This document shows, in pieces, positions 8,470 through 16,407 of a stretch of 22,655 bases of DNA. Under the pieces are notes generated by a model, which worked only from the letters and a program-made list of their open reading frames with translations, did not search any database and was not told the DNA's origin. The position numbers and the translations under genes were made by a program. Source of the DNA: DASXMX01 sp036495445 (GTDB lineage: Bacteria > Planctomycetota > Phycisphaerae > Tepidisphaerales > Tepidisphaeraceae); contig DASXMX010000515.1 in NCBI GenBank assembly GCA_036495445.1, positions 1-22,655 of the forward strand, read 5' to 3'. Position 1 is the first letter of the stretch. Every line of letters starts with the position of its first letter.

Positions 8470-9534
8470 ATGCCTGTACTTTATGCCGCCAACCAGAACT
8501 ATCCGCTCTACTTGAAGCGAGAGGCCGCGCCCAACGGTTTCAAGGCCCTGAAGACGTCAAACTTCACGTTTCACCACATCATGCCATATTGCTACGCGGC
8601 GACGATCGGGCACGTGGTGGACACGGTGATTCGCGCCGGAATCCCCAACGCCGAGGACGCGACCTCTCGCAAGATCGTCGATCAGATCGAGGATATCTGC
8701 TCCCGGGTTCTCTCCCGCGATTATCCGCACGTCAATCTCTCGCACGTGAACCCTGGCGACCCCCGCCAGTCGTTCGTTCACAAGTTCGCATGGATGGGCG
8801 CCAATTTATTCATGGGACCCGAGGGAATGTGGCGGCTGGACGATCCGGGGCACGGACCGGAACAGAACCGGCCCTGCTCATTTCACAAGGCGTGCTGGGA
8901 CGGGTTGCAAAACATCATCACGCTTCTGGAGAGGTCCTTCAAATTCATCGACACGGCGGGCCAAGGATATTCCGTCGTGCCCAAGATGGACCTGAGCTCC
9001 GACGGCCCGGGGAGTTTCCTCTCCAGCGGGCAGGGGCTGCTGGCGCTGCTCAAGACCATCCTCCACGGAAACAGCGGAACGCCCCATGATTTCCAGATGG
9101 ATGACTGGCTGGTCGTCGATTCCGAGGACAAGGCCTGGAAACGCACGATCGTGACGCTCAGCGACGATGAGGTTTCGGCCGGCCGGGCGAAGACACAGCT
9201 CAGGGGCCTGGTCGCGGCCAACAACGTCATCCTGTACCGCCCGGTGGCCATCAAGGGGATCGAGCGGGAGTATCCCAACATGGTCAAGGATGCCCGCACG
9301 CGTCAGAACCAATACCGCGATGACAAGGCGCTGAACAGGGACCCGAACTCCGACCTCGGCCTGGGTGCGGTGCAATACCTGTTCAGCGATGCCAGCAAGA
9401 ACCCGACCAGCGCGGTGGACGATTGGCGCGCGTTCTGGCGATTGCGCCAGGAGGCCGAATCGCTGGCGGATTTGCCCAAGATCAAGGCGAATTTCCGCAT
9501 CGGCGGAAGCGTGACGCCCGACCGATACACGTGA
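8470..9534 (+). CDS. Uncharacterised protein with HHI-P and W-N-GP-R-DDPG motifs; candidate T6SS effector
   Basis: Encodes 354 residues; I do not recognise a named family. Visible features are FHHIMPY at residues 34-40 (His35, His36) and, further on, WMGANLFMGP at 108-117 followed by RLDDPG at 122-127. From memory, a set of uncharacterised bacterial proteins share an N-terminal HH-I/V-P motif and a later W..N-L-GP..R.DDPG motif; paired His plus Asn would suit an HNH-like metal-dependent nuclease. That function is inference only. The C-terminal half (about 190-354) is charged and has no motif I can name. There is no signal peptide or membrane segment. CGGAG at 8458-8462 supports the start. The gene ends 7 bases before vgrG, which is a common position for effectors or their adaptors. 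No immunity gene is evident beside it. Confidence 0.7.
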   Translation: MPVLYAANQNYPLYLKREAAPNGFKALKTSNFTFHHIMPYCYAATIGHVVDTVIRAGIPNAEDATSRKIVDQIEDICSRVLSRDYPHVNLSHVNPGDPRQSFVHKFAWMGANLFMGPEGMWRLDDPGHGPEQNRPCSFHKACWDGLQNIITLLERSFKFIDTAGQGYSVVPKMDLSSDGPGSFLSSGQGLLALLKTILHGNSGTPHDFQMDDWLVVDSEDKAWKRTIVTLSDDEVSAGRAKTQLRGLVAANNVILYRPVAIKGIEREYPNMVKDARTRQNQYRDDKALNRDPNSDLGLGAVQYLFSDASKNPTSAVDDWRAFWRLRQEAESLADLPKIKANFRIGGSVTPDRYT

Positions 9535-9541
9535 GGGTTCG

Positions 9542-11674
9542 ATGACGCAGATGATCCGAAACCGCACCCAGGCCCACCGGCCCGCCGCCGCGTACTCGCC
9601 GCTAGGCGAGGACGTGCTGCTGCTCCGCCGGATGACCGGCGTCGAGCAGCTCGGCCGCCTCTATGAGTACGAACTCGAACTGGTCAGCGAGCACCCAGAT
9701 CAGGTCGACTTCGACAAGATCCTGGGCGCGCCGATGTCGGTGCGGCTCGATTTGGGCGACGGCTCGGGCACGCCGCGGGCGTTCCACGGGATCGTCAGCC
9801 GGTTCAGCCAGGTCAGCACCGGGCCGGAACTGCCCACCTACCGTGCCACGCTCGTCCCGTGGCTCTGGCTGCTGACGCGGACGGCAGATTGCCGCATCTT
9901 CCAGGACGACGAGCGGCAGAAGTGGACGGTGCCGAAGATCATCCTCGGCGTGTTCCGCGATTTCGAGTTCTCGTCCGGCTTCCGCGACGCGCTGTCGGGC
10001 ACGTATCCGGGGCTGGAGTATTGCGTGCAGTATCGCGAGACCTCGTTCGACTTCGTCAGCCGGCTGATGGAGCGGGAGGGGATCTACTACTTTTTCGAGC
10101 ACACCAGCGACACTCATACGATGGTGCTGGCCGACGCGACGACGCCGCACGAGCCGTACCCCGGGTACGCGGAGTTGATCTACCGCGGCCGCCGCCGCAC
10201 GCACCCGACCGAGGAGCACATTGCCTCGTGGGAGGTCCGCCGGCAGGTGCAGCCCGGCACGGTCGCCTTGCGGTCGTACGACTTCACGCACCCGGCAAAC
10301 GACCTGCAAGTGGCGAGCAAGGTGCAGCGGGCCAACCCGCAGTCCAACTATGAGGTGTACGACTTTCCGGGCACGTACTTCGAGCGGGACGTCGGCGAGC
10401 AGTACGCGAAAGTCCGGATCGAGGAGTTCCAGGCCGGGTACGAGGTCGTGACCGCCGAGGCGACATCGCGGGGCGTCGCCTGCGGGTACACGTTCAAGGT
10501 GGCGGGCATCCCGGAGAGCAAAGACATCGAATACCTCGTGACGTCGGCCCGGTACGAGATCTTCGCCGACGCCTACGAGAGCACGCTGAACCCGGACAAC
10601 GAGCCGCTGTTCAAGGTGACGTTCACCGCGATCCCCACCACGCAGACGTTCCGCCCCGCGCGGGCGACGCGGCGGCCGCTGATCCGCGGCCCGCAGACGG
10701 GCGTGGTCGTCGGCCCGGGCGGCGAGGAGATCTACACGGACAAGTACGGCCGCGTGAAGGTCCAGTTCCCCTGGGACCGCTACGGGAAGGCCAACGAGGA
10801 CTCGTCCTGCTGGATCCGCGTCGCCCAGCCGTGGGCCGGCAAGGCGTACGGCGTGTTCCACCTGCCCCGCGTCGGGCAGGAGGTCGTCGTCGAATACCTC
10901 GAGGGGGACCCGGACCGGCCGCTCGTCGTCGGCAGCGTCCATAACGCCGAGACGGTCGTCCCCTACCCCCTCCCGGGGAATAAGACGGTCTCCACGATCA
11001 AGAGCAACACCAGCAAGGGCGGCGCCGGCTTCAACGAGATCCGCTTCGAGGACAAGAAGGGGAACGAGCAGATCTTCATCCACGGCGAGAGGAACCAGGA
11101 CATCCGTATCAAAAACGACTGTTTCGAGTGGATCGGCCGCGACCGCCACCTGGTCGTGAAGAACAGCCAGTTCGAGCACGTCGAGCTCGACCGGCACGAG
11201 GCGATCGACGGCAACCACCAGGAGCAGATCAAGCAGGACCGCCACACGAAGATCGATGGCAAGGAGGCCAGGGAGGTCGGCGGGAGCCAGTCGCTCAAGG
11301 TCGGCGGCGACGTCGCCGAGCAGTTCGGGGCCAATCATTCGGAGGTGACGTCGAAGGATTACTGCCTCAAGGCGGACAACATCGTCATCGAGGGGCTGAC
11401 GAACGTCACGATCAAGGTGGGGCAGAGCTACATCGCGATCGAGGCGGGCGGAATCAAAATCGGCACGACCGGCACCATCGAGCTGGAGTCGCAGATGCAG
11501 ACGAAGGTGAACGGCATGCTCGGGATCGAGATGAAGGGCCTGACGATCGAGGCGAAGGCCGATACCCAAGTGTCGGTCGAGGGCGGCGCGATGGCCAAGC
11601 TCACCGCGCCCATGACCCAGGTGAACGGCGACGGGATGCTGATGTTGAAGGGCGGCCTCGTGATGATCAACTGA
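9542..11674 (+). CDS. vgrG: T6SS spike protein VgrG (TssI)
   Basis: Encodes 710 residues. The gp27-like N-terminal part occupies about residues 20-375 (VLLLRRMTGVEQLGRLYEYE; YRETSFDFVSRLMEREGIYY). The gp5-like OB-fold follows at about 382-465 (TGVVVGPGGEEIYTDKYGRV, then QFPWDRYG and GDPDRPLVVGSVHN). The rest is a repetitive beta-helix stalk (about 490-710). The protein ends shortly after the stalk, at MLMLKGGLVMIN, so there is no fused effector domain. Three copies form the spike on the Hcp tube, and a PAAR protein is expected to cap the blunt end. GAGGG at 9533-9537 precedes the start. Cargo is therefore expected as separate proteins, consistent with the genes that follow. Confidence 0.97.
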   Translation: MTQMIRNRTQAHRPAAAYSPLGEDVLLLRRMTGVEQLGRLYEYELELVSEHPDQVDFDKILGAPMSVRLDLGDGSGTPRAFHGIVSRFSQVSTGPELPTYRATLVPWLWLLTRTADCRIFQDDERQKWTVPKIILGVFRDFEFSSGFRDALSGTYPGLEYCVQYRETSFDFVSRLMEREGIYYFFEHTSDTHTMVLADATTPHEPYPGYAELIYRGRRRTHPTEEHIASWEVRRQVQPGTVALRSYDFTHPANDLQVASKVQRANPQSNYEVYDFPGTYFERDVGEQYAKVRIEEFQAGYEVVTAEATSRGVACGYTFKVAGIPESKDIEYLVTSARYEIFADAYESTLNPDNEPLFKVTFTAIPTTQTFRPARATRRPLIRGPQTGVVVGPGGEEIYTDKYGRVKVQFPWDRYGKANEDSSCWIRVAQPWAGKAYGVFHLPRVGQEVVVEYLEGDPDRPLVVGSVHNAETVVPYPLPGNKTVSTIKSNTSKGGAGFNEIRFEDKKGNEQIFIHGERNQDIRIKNDCFEWIGRDRHLVVKNSQFEHVELDRHEAIDGNHQEQIKQDRHTKIDGKEAREVGGSQSLKVGGDVAEQFGANHSEVTSKDYCLKADNIVIEGLTNVTIKVGQSYIAIEAGGIKIGTTGTIELESQMQTKVNGMLGIEMKGLTIEAKADTQVSVEGGAMAKLTAPMTQVNGDGMLMLKGGLVMIN

Positions 11675-11692
11675 CCCGGCCCGCAGGGGCCG

Positions 11693-11699
11693 GAGGAGC
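11693..11699 (+). promoter_or_regulatory. Strong ribosome binding site of the post-VgrG cassette
   Basis: GGAGGAG lies nine bases before the ATG at 11709 and fixes that start. Similar GGAG sites, nine or ten bases from the ATG and followed by short G/C/A-rich spacers, precede the next three genes (12133-12136, 12877-12880, 14535-14538). Confidence 0.7.
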
Positions 11700-11708
11700 A
11701 CGCGCGCC

Positions 11709-12113
11709 ATGCCCAGTCCCAAGAGTGGCAGCCCCTGCACGCTGGTCCCGCCCACCGCCCCTAAGGCGGCGCTGGACGCGGACGTGGCCGACCCCGGGGA
11801 GGTGGAGAAGGCCAAGGCGGACCCGCAGCAAGCGGGCAAGGGCAAGTACGGATCGGTCCCCATCAAGCCGTTCCGGCCGGGCCCGCCCGGGACAACCGGG
11901 CAGGAGCCGACGCACTGGGTCGAGATCAAACTGGTCGACTCGCAGGGCCAGCCCGTTGCCGGCGAGCCGTACCGCATCGAGCTGCCCGACGGCCGCACCG
12001 CCACCGGAACGCTGGATGGCAAGGGGCACGCCCGGATCGACGGGATCCCCCAGGCGGGCACCTGCACGGTCACGTTCCCGAACCTGGACAAGGACGGTTG
12101 GTCGGCGGGATGA
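11709..12113 (+). CDS. Small transthyretin-like protein following VgrG
   Basis: Encodes 134 residues. The first 75 or so are Pro/Ala/Lys-rich and probably disordered. The C-terminal half, from THWVEIKLVDSQGQPVAGEP to the end, is a compact transthyretin/carboxypeptidase-regulatory-like beta-sandwich with the pattern D..G.PV.GEPYRIELPDG....G.LD..G.A.IDGIP.AGTC.V.FP.LD.D.W. From memory, very similar small proteins lie directly downstream of vgrG in many T6SS loci. No signal peptide or catalytic motif is visible. It may act as a spike-binding adaptor, with related modules in the next three gene products; that role is inferred. It lies 34 bases after vgrG and is surely co-transcribed. Confidence 0.8.
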   Translation: MPSPKSGSPCTLVPPTAPKAALDADVADPGEVEKAKADPQQAGKGKYGSVPIKPFRPGPPGTTGQEPTHWVEIKLVDSQGQPVAGEPYRIELPDGRTATGTLDGKGHARIDGIPQAGTCTVTFPNLDKDGWSAG

Positions 12114-12146
12114 GCCCCGCCGGGCGGCCCGCGGAGCACGCAAGAG

Positions 12147-12863
12147 ATGAGCAGACGCCATACGGTTGTCGAGGGAGAGCACCTGTCCGCCATCGCGGTC
12201 AAGTACGGCTTCCGCGACATCGACAAAATCTGGAACGACGGCGGGAACGCCGACCTGCGGTCGCGGCGGAAGGACCCCAACATCCTGTTCCCGGGCGACG
12301 AACTGGTGATCCCGGACCTGGAGACCAAGTCGCAATCCATCGGGCTCGATGCCGCCCACCAGTTCAAGGTGAAGGGCAAGCCGCTGCACCTGATCCTCGT
12401 CCTGCACAACGAAATCAATCAGCCGATCGCCGGCGCGCCCTGCCGCCTGGAATTGGACGGCATTTCCGCCGACCTGACCACCGACGGCAGCGGAAAGGTC
12501 CAAAAGGTGATTCCGCTGTCGACGGGTTCAGGACAAGTCGTCACGCGCGACAAGAAGACCGACCTGGACGTGAACCTCCAGTTGCAGATCGGCGGCCTGG
12601 ACCCGTTGGACACCCGGCGCGGGCAGGTCCAGCGCCTGAACAATCTCGGGTACGATGCGGAGGACCTTGATGCCGACGGCCCGCCGCCGCCGGCGGCACC
12701 GATGGCCGCACCAGCGCCCGCGACAACGACGCCGCTGGCAGACGAGGCGGACCTCCGGTTCCGCTCCGCCGTCGAGGAGTTCCAGTGCGATCACGGGCTG
12801 ACCATTGACGGCAAGTGCGGCCCGAATACTCAGGCGAAGTTGAAGTCGGTTTACGGCTGCTGA
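12147..12863 (+). CDS. LysM and peptidoglycan-binding domain protein, probable T6SS cargo
   Basis: Encodes 238 residues. Domains in order: an N-terminal LysM-like module at about 3-52 (HTVVEGEHLSAIAVKYGF ... DPNILFPGDELVIPD); a transthyretin-like module at about 70-125 (HNEINQPIAGAPCRLELDG); and a split PG_binding_1-like region, with LDTRRGQVQRLNNLGYDAED near 152-171, a Pro/Ala linker, and FRSAVEEFQCDHGLTIDGKC to the C-terminus. No signal peptide is present although LysM and PG-binding modules act on cell-wall glycan, which fits delivery by the T6SS spike. No catalytic domain is visible, so it may be a targeting or structural part, or carry an unrecognised activity. GGAG at 12133-12136 supports the start. 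Confidence 0.85.
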   Translation: MSRRHTVVEGEHLSAIAVKYGFRDIDKIWNDGGNADLRSRRKDPNILFPGDELVIPDLETKSQSIGLDAAHQFKVKGKPLHLILVLHNEINQPIAGAPCRLELDGISADLTTDGSGKVQKVIPLSTGSGQVVTRDKKTDLDVNLQLQIGGLDPLDTRRGQVQRLNNLGYDAEDLDADGPPPPAAPMAAPAPATTTPLADEADLRFRSAVEEFQCDHGLTIDGKCGPNTQAKLKSVYGC

Positions 12864-12875
12864 GACGCGGCAGAA

Positions 12876-12880
12876 CGGAG
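12876..12880 (+). promoter_or_regulatory. Ribosome binding site deciding the start at 12890
   Basis: CGGAG nine bases before ATG 12890 favours this start over the in-frame ATG at 12815, which lies inside the preceding gene and would add residues that look like read-through. Confidence 0.6.
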
Positions 12881-12889
12881 CGCACGATC

Positions 12890-14503
12890 ATGTCTGCGGC
12901 GGTGGGCGGAACGATCCACTTCGTGACGGCCGGCGCGATTGCGGCGTCCCATCCGGCCCGTCCGGCGGCCGCGATCCCCGTCGCCCCGACGAGCGACACC
13001 CGGTCGAACCTGCTCCGATCGGCCATCTTCCCGATCGCCTGCTGGCGTGTGGAGGAGCTCCTGTTCGACTTCGGGTCCTCGTTCGTCCATCCCGACGGGC
13101 AGCCGGAACTGCGGGCGCTGCGCGACCTGCGGGAGCGGCACAAGAAGGAGTCCGGGGGTAAGGTGTTGGCGCCGCCGCTGTCGGTCTTCGGCCACGCCGA
13201 CCCGGTCGGGTCCGACGATTACAACAAAAAGCTCAGCGGCCGCCGGGCCACGGCCATCTATGCCCTGTTGGTCCGCGACACCGCCAGGTGGGAGACGCTG
13301 TTCAGCGACCCGCTGGGCGACGACAAGTGGGGCACGCCCGCGGTGCAGACGATGCTTGCCGCGCTGGGCGCGCTCAAGGGGCCGCCCAGCGGGAAGGCGG
13401 ACGCGGCCACTCGTGACGCGGTGAAGAGCTTCCAATCGGCGAACGGCCTGGCGGTGGACGGCGACCCCGGGCCGGCCACGCGCAAGGCGCTGTTCAAGGC
13501 CTACATGGATTTCCTGTGCGGGCCGGATTTCGTGCTGGACAAGCACGAGGACTTCCTCGGCCGCGGCGCGGATGCGGAGGGCAAAGGAGACCTTCAGGGG
13601 TGCGGCGAGTTCAATCCGGTGCTCATGTTCTCCCGGGCGGAGCAGGCGGCGCTCGCCGGGCCCGCCAACAAGGAGGATCGCGACGCGGAGAACGCGCCGA
13701 ACCGGCGCGTCGTCGTCTTCCTCTTCCGGCCGGGGGCGCGCGTGACGAGCGGGTTCTGGCCCTGCCCGCGGGTCTCGGAAGGCGTGGCGGGGTGCAAGAA
13801 GCGGTTCTGGTCGGATGCCGACAGCCGCCGCCAATTCAAGGAGAACCACCGCGCGTTTCCCAAGGACCGGGATACGTTCGCCTGCCGGTTTTACGACCGG
13901 ATGGCGAACCGATCCCCTTGCGAGACGGTCTCGCCGGTCCTGATAATTCGGCTGTACGATCCGTCCGGCGAGTTCATGCCGCGAACGCCGTTTCGCCTGA
14001 CGATCGACGGGCAGCCGGCTCGCAACGGGTTTGCCGACGCGAAGGGTGTCGTGACGGTCCGCAGCGTGCCGCCGCCCGGGCGTTGCGTGATCGAGTGGGG
14101 GGCCGCGACGCCGGGCACGACGTCGTCCGATGCCGCTGCCGCGGCCGGCGCTGATGCCGCGCCGCCCGCCGCGGATGCCGCCGGCAACGAGAGTGCCCAG
14201 GCCGGCGCCGCCGCCGCCGCCGCAACCGGGGCGAACGGGTTCCCCTTCCACCGCCAAGTCATCTTCGATCTCGCCGGCGACGAGCAGGCGGCAGCCGAAC
14301 GACGGCTCCATAACCTCGGGTACGACCTGGCCGGTTCCCTTCCCAACAACGTCAGCGCGTTCCAGACGGATTACGGCGACCAGTTCGGCCTGTCGCAGAC
14401 CGGCGCCCTCGACCCGCAGACGCAGGACGCGATCCGCCAGGTCCACGACAACGTCAGGGATAACATTCGGTTGAACAAGGACGGCGGCGGTGCGGCAGGT
14501 TGA
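12890..14503 (+). CDS. OmpA-like and peptidoglycan-binding multi-domain protein, probable T6SS cargo
   Basis: Encodes 537 residues. Order: short N-terminal segment; OmpA C-terminal-like module at about 55-125 with FDFGSSF and GHADPVGSDDYNKKLSGRRA (Gly101-His102-Ala103-Asp104); PG_binding_1-like module at about 147-205 (VKSFQSANGLAVDGDPGPAT); a Cys-rich middle (about 215-355: CGEFNPVLMF, NAPNRRVVVFLFRPG, FWPCPR, CKKRFWSD, FACRFYDR); a transthyretin-like module at about 357-405 (RLYDPSGEFMPRTPFRLTID); an Ala-rich linker; and a final degenerate PG-binding-like segment (RLHNLGYDLAGS ... GALDPQTQDAIRQV). OmpA and PG-binding modules bind peptidoglycan. There is no signal peptide, which fits T6SS delivery. 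The conserved Cys-rich block is seen, from memory, in other T6SS-linked proteins. No known lytic active site is recognisable. Confidence 0.83.
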   Translation: MSAAVGGTIHFVTAGAIAASHPARPAAAIPVAPTSDTRSNLLRSAIFPIACWRVEELLFDFGSSFVHPDGQPELRALRDLRERHKKESGGKVLAPPLSVFGHADPVGSDDYNKKLSGRRATAIYALLVRDTARWETLFSDPLGDDKWGTPAVQTMLAALGALKGPPSGKADAATRDAVKSFQSANGLAVDGDPGPATRKALFKAYMDFLCGPDFVLDKHEDFLGRGADAEGKGDLQGCGEFNPVLMFSRAEQAALAGPANKEDRDAENAPNRRVVVFLFRPGARVTSGFWPCPRVSEGVAGCKKRFWSDADSRRQFKENHRAFPKDRDTFACRFYDRMANRSPCETVSPVLIIRLYDPSGEFMPRTPFRLTIDGQPARNGFADAKGVVTVRSVPPPGRCVIEWGAATPGTTSSDAAAAAGADAAPPAADAAGNESAQAGAAAAAATGANGFPFHRQVIFDLAGDEQAAAERRLHNLGYDLAGSLPNNVSAFQTDYGDQFGLSQTGALDPQTQDAIRQVHDNVRDNIRLNKDGGGAAG

Positions 14504-14534
14504 GCCCCGCCGCCGCTGGCACGCGTACGCACGC

Positions 14535-14538
14535 GGAG
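14535..14538 (+). promoter_or_regulatory. Ribosome binding site deciding the start at 14548
   Basis: GGAG nine bases before ATG 14548 supports this start. A TTG at 14500 overlaps the preceding stop codon and has no site of comparable strength, so the longer version is less likely. Confidence 0.55.
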
Positions 14539-14547
14539 TGGACGGTC

Positions 14548-16386
14548 ATGGCAAAAAAGTTTCCGGCAGTCACGGCCGCCAGAATCGTTGCCACGGTGCG
14601 CACGCTCAGCACCTCGCCCGTGCCGGACAGCGAGGTCGAGGTCACCGGCGTCGAGATCAAGCCCCACGTGAACGGCCCGGCGACGTTCGTCAACACGAAG
14701 AAGATCATCGCCGGGGCCAAGCTCAACCTGAAAGCGCGCAAGAAGGGGTTCGGGCCCAAGCCGGCCGGCGACGGCCCGGTGACGCCCGGCGAAGACGCGG
14801 CGCCGACACTCGACGTCAAGCCCGGCACCAACAAGGTCGGCCTCACCCTCCTTGATGTCTCCCTCGCCCACCTGGTCGTCCGGGTGATGCGCAAGGACAA
14901 CACGACGCCCGTCCCCAGCGCCCGAGTCGAAGTCGTCGGGCAGCGCGGGCCCGACCCGGTCGACGCGACGGGCAAGGTGATCTACAGCAACCTCCCCGTC
15001 GGGACGGTGCTCAACATCAAGGCGCGCGCGTTGGGGTTCGGGCGCCTCAACAACCTGACCAACAAGCCGATCATCGGGACCGAGGTCGTCGACACCCGAT
15101 CGCTGCCGGCGGGCGTCACCACCGTGACGCTCATCCTCGAAACCGAGGGGGCGGTCACCAAGATCGACGGCACGGCCCCCGGCACCGTCAGCCTGCGGAC
15201 CGCGGCCAACAAGCTGCCGGACACGGCGTTCTCCAGCAACAACGCCGCCGAGCCGCTCGCCTCCAACGCGCCCACAGTGCTGGTCCGAGGGTGCAACAAG
15301 GTGAAGCTGAAGGCGACGACGAACCCCGCCGGCCTGAACGTCGATTGGGAGGTCAAGCCGATCGGCCACACCGGCGCCGCCCCCGCGGCCAACCCGCAGT
15401 TCGGCGCGAAAGAGACGGTGGTGTCGACCGACAAGCCGGGGGCCTTCTCCGTCATCGCCCATCTTGGCACGACCAAGATCGTCTGGAACGTCGTTTTCGT
15501 GCACGTGAAGGTCCTGCCGGACACGACGGTGGTGATCCACCGCAAGACGGGGTTTGTCGACAGCGGTTCGTCGGGCAACTTCACCCAGTTCCGCTCGGGG
15601 GTCTTTGTAAAGGGGAGCGGCGCGATGGAGGCGACGGTGACCGTCGACCTGGCCGCCGGCGGGTCGCGGGACGCGGACTTGGGAAAGATCCAACTGCACT
15701 ATCTCCAGAACGGCACGGCCGACACGCTGGGCGGAAACTTCCGGGGAGGCGGGCACGTTGCCGAAGTGCCTGCCACCGGAATGCCGATCCTCGACAACAA
15801 CGGCCCGAACTTTCCCGCCGGAAACCCGAACGTCCCTGCGATTCCACCCCGGACCGCGGCGCCGCCCCAGGCGATTTCCTCCCCGTTCGTCGTGGCCGCC
15901 AGCTCGTTCACCGATACGAAGATCTCCGCCAAGCGGCACAAAATTTTCGCGCTGGACAGCCCGGCCGGCGGGTTCAGCAACCGGCACACGACCAAGAACG
16001 ACCCGTTGAGTCCCGGGAGCCCCGGACCGCCGCCCGTTCCGCCCCAGCGCGCGCCGCTGATCGCGATCACCGGCGTTAACGCGTTCGTCGTCACGATCGC
16101 GTCGACCAGCACCGATGCGCCGGGCGCGATCGTCATTCATGCGAAGCTGAAGTGGACCGCGGACTTCTCCGGCAACGTCAATTATCCGCATCCCCCTGCG
16201 CATCATCCGGCCACCGAGATCCCCAACAACACGATTGGCAGCTATGTTCGGACGACGGCGCAGGTCACCGGGGATCCCAAATACGTCCTGGTCGGCGCCG
16301 CCACCGGCGGGCAGGATGCGAAGGACGCGGGCGTCGAGGTGTTCGAGCCCCGTTTCAATGGCGCCATCGGCAGCAACTTTACCTGA
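14548..16386 (+). CDS. Large unrecognised beta-rich protein with duplicated N-terminal modules
   Basis: Encodes 612 residues; no named family recognised. The N-terminal 190 residues hold two related modules of the transthyretin/carboxypeptidase-regulatory type: one from SPVPDSEVEVTGVE to LNLKARKKGFGP, the other from TPVPSARVEVVGQRG to LNIKARALGFGR. A beta-rich middle follows, including LVRGCNKVKLKATTNPAGLN and an Ig-like DWEVKPIGHTG. The C-terminal 280 residues (from about VVIHRKTGF) have a conserved-looking globular character, a Pro-rich loop (GSPGPPPVPPQ), an HPPAHHPAT cluster, and end in FEPRFNGAIGSNFT. There is no signal peptide or transmembrane segment. Position in the VgrG-PAAR cassette suggests a cargo protein whose N-terminal modules dock to the spike; the C-terminal part would then be the functional payload. 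This is inference. Confidence 0.75.
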   Translation: MAKKFPAVTAARIVATVRTLSTSPVPDSEVEVTGVEIKPHVNGPATFVNTKKIIAGAKLNLKARKKGFGPKPAGDGPVTPGEDAAPTLDVKPGTNKVGLTLLDVSLAHLVVRVMRKDNTTPVPSARVEVVGQRGPDPVDATGKVIYSNLPVGTVLNIKARALGFGRLNNLTNKPIIGTEVVDTRSLPAGVTTVTLILETEGAVTKIDGTAPGTVSLRTAANKLPDTAFSSNNAAEPLASNAPTVLVRGCNKVKLKATTNPAGLNVDWEVKPIGHTGAAPAANPQFGAKETVVSTDKPGAFSVIAHLGTTKIVWNVVFVHVKVLPDTTVVIHRKTGFVDSGSSGNFTQFRSGVFVKGSGAMEATVTVDLAAGGSRDADLGKIQLHYLQNGTADTLGGNFRGGGHVAEVPATGMPILDNNGPNFPAGNPNVPAIPPRTAAPPQAISSPFVVAASSFTDTKISAKRHKIFALDSPAGGFSNRHTTKNDPLSPGSPGPPPVPPQRAPLIAITGVNAFVVTIASTSTDAPGAIVIHAKLKWTADFSGNVNYPHPPAHHPATEIPNNTIGSYVRTTAQVTGDPKYVLVGAATGGQDAKDAGVEVFEPRFNGAIGSNFT

Positions 16387-16397
16387 CCCCCGATGGC

Positions 16398-16403
16398 GGG
16401 AGG
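16398..16403 (+). promoter_or_regulatory. Ribosome binding site deciding the start at 16408
   Basis: GGGAGG ends four bases before ATG 16408. An in-frame ATG at 16393 lies upstream of this site and has no comparable site of its own, so 16408 is preferred. Confidence 0.55.
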
Positions 16404-16407
16404 CCCC

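Noticed and set aside
8403..9089. A + strand frame beginning at ATG 8403, overlapping the methyltransferase stop
   Set aside because: The overlap looks like coupling, but the frame soon becomes Arg/Gly/Pro-rich. The frame starting at 8470 has a good ribosome binding site and a protein-like sequence with motifs.
9542..11674. VgrG with a C-terminal effector extension
   Set aside because: The protein ends about at the close of the beta-helix stalk, with no extra domain.
9602..12418. A 938-residue open frame on the - strand across vgrG
   Set aside because: It is the antisense shadow of GC-rich codons in vgrG and the next genes. The translation is low-complexity Arg/Asp/Val/Leu with no domain, while the + strand gives clear VgrG.
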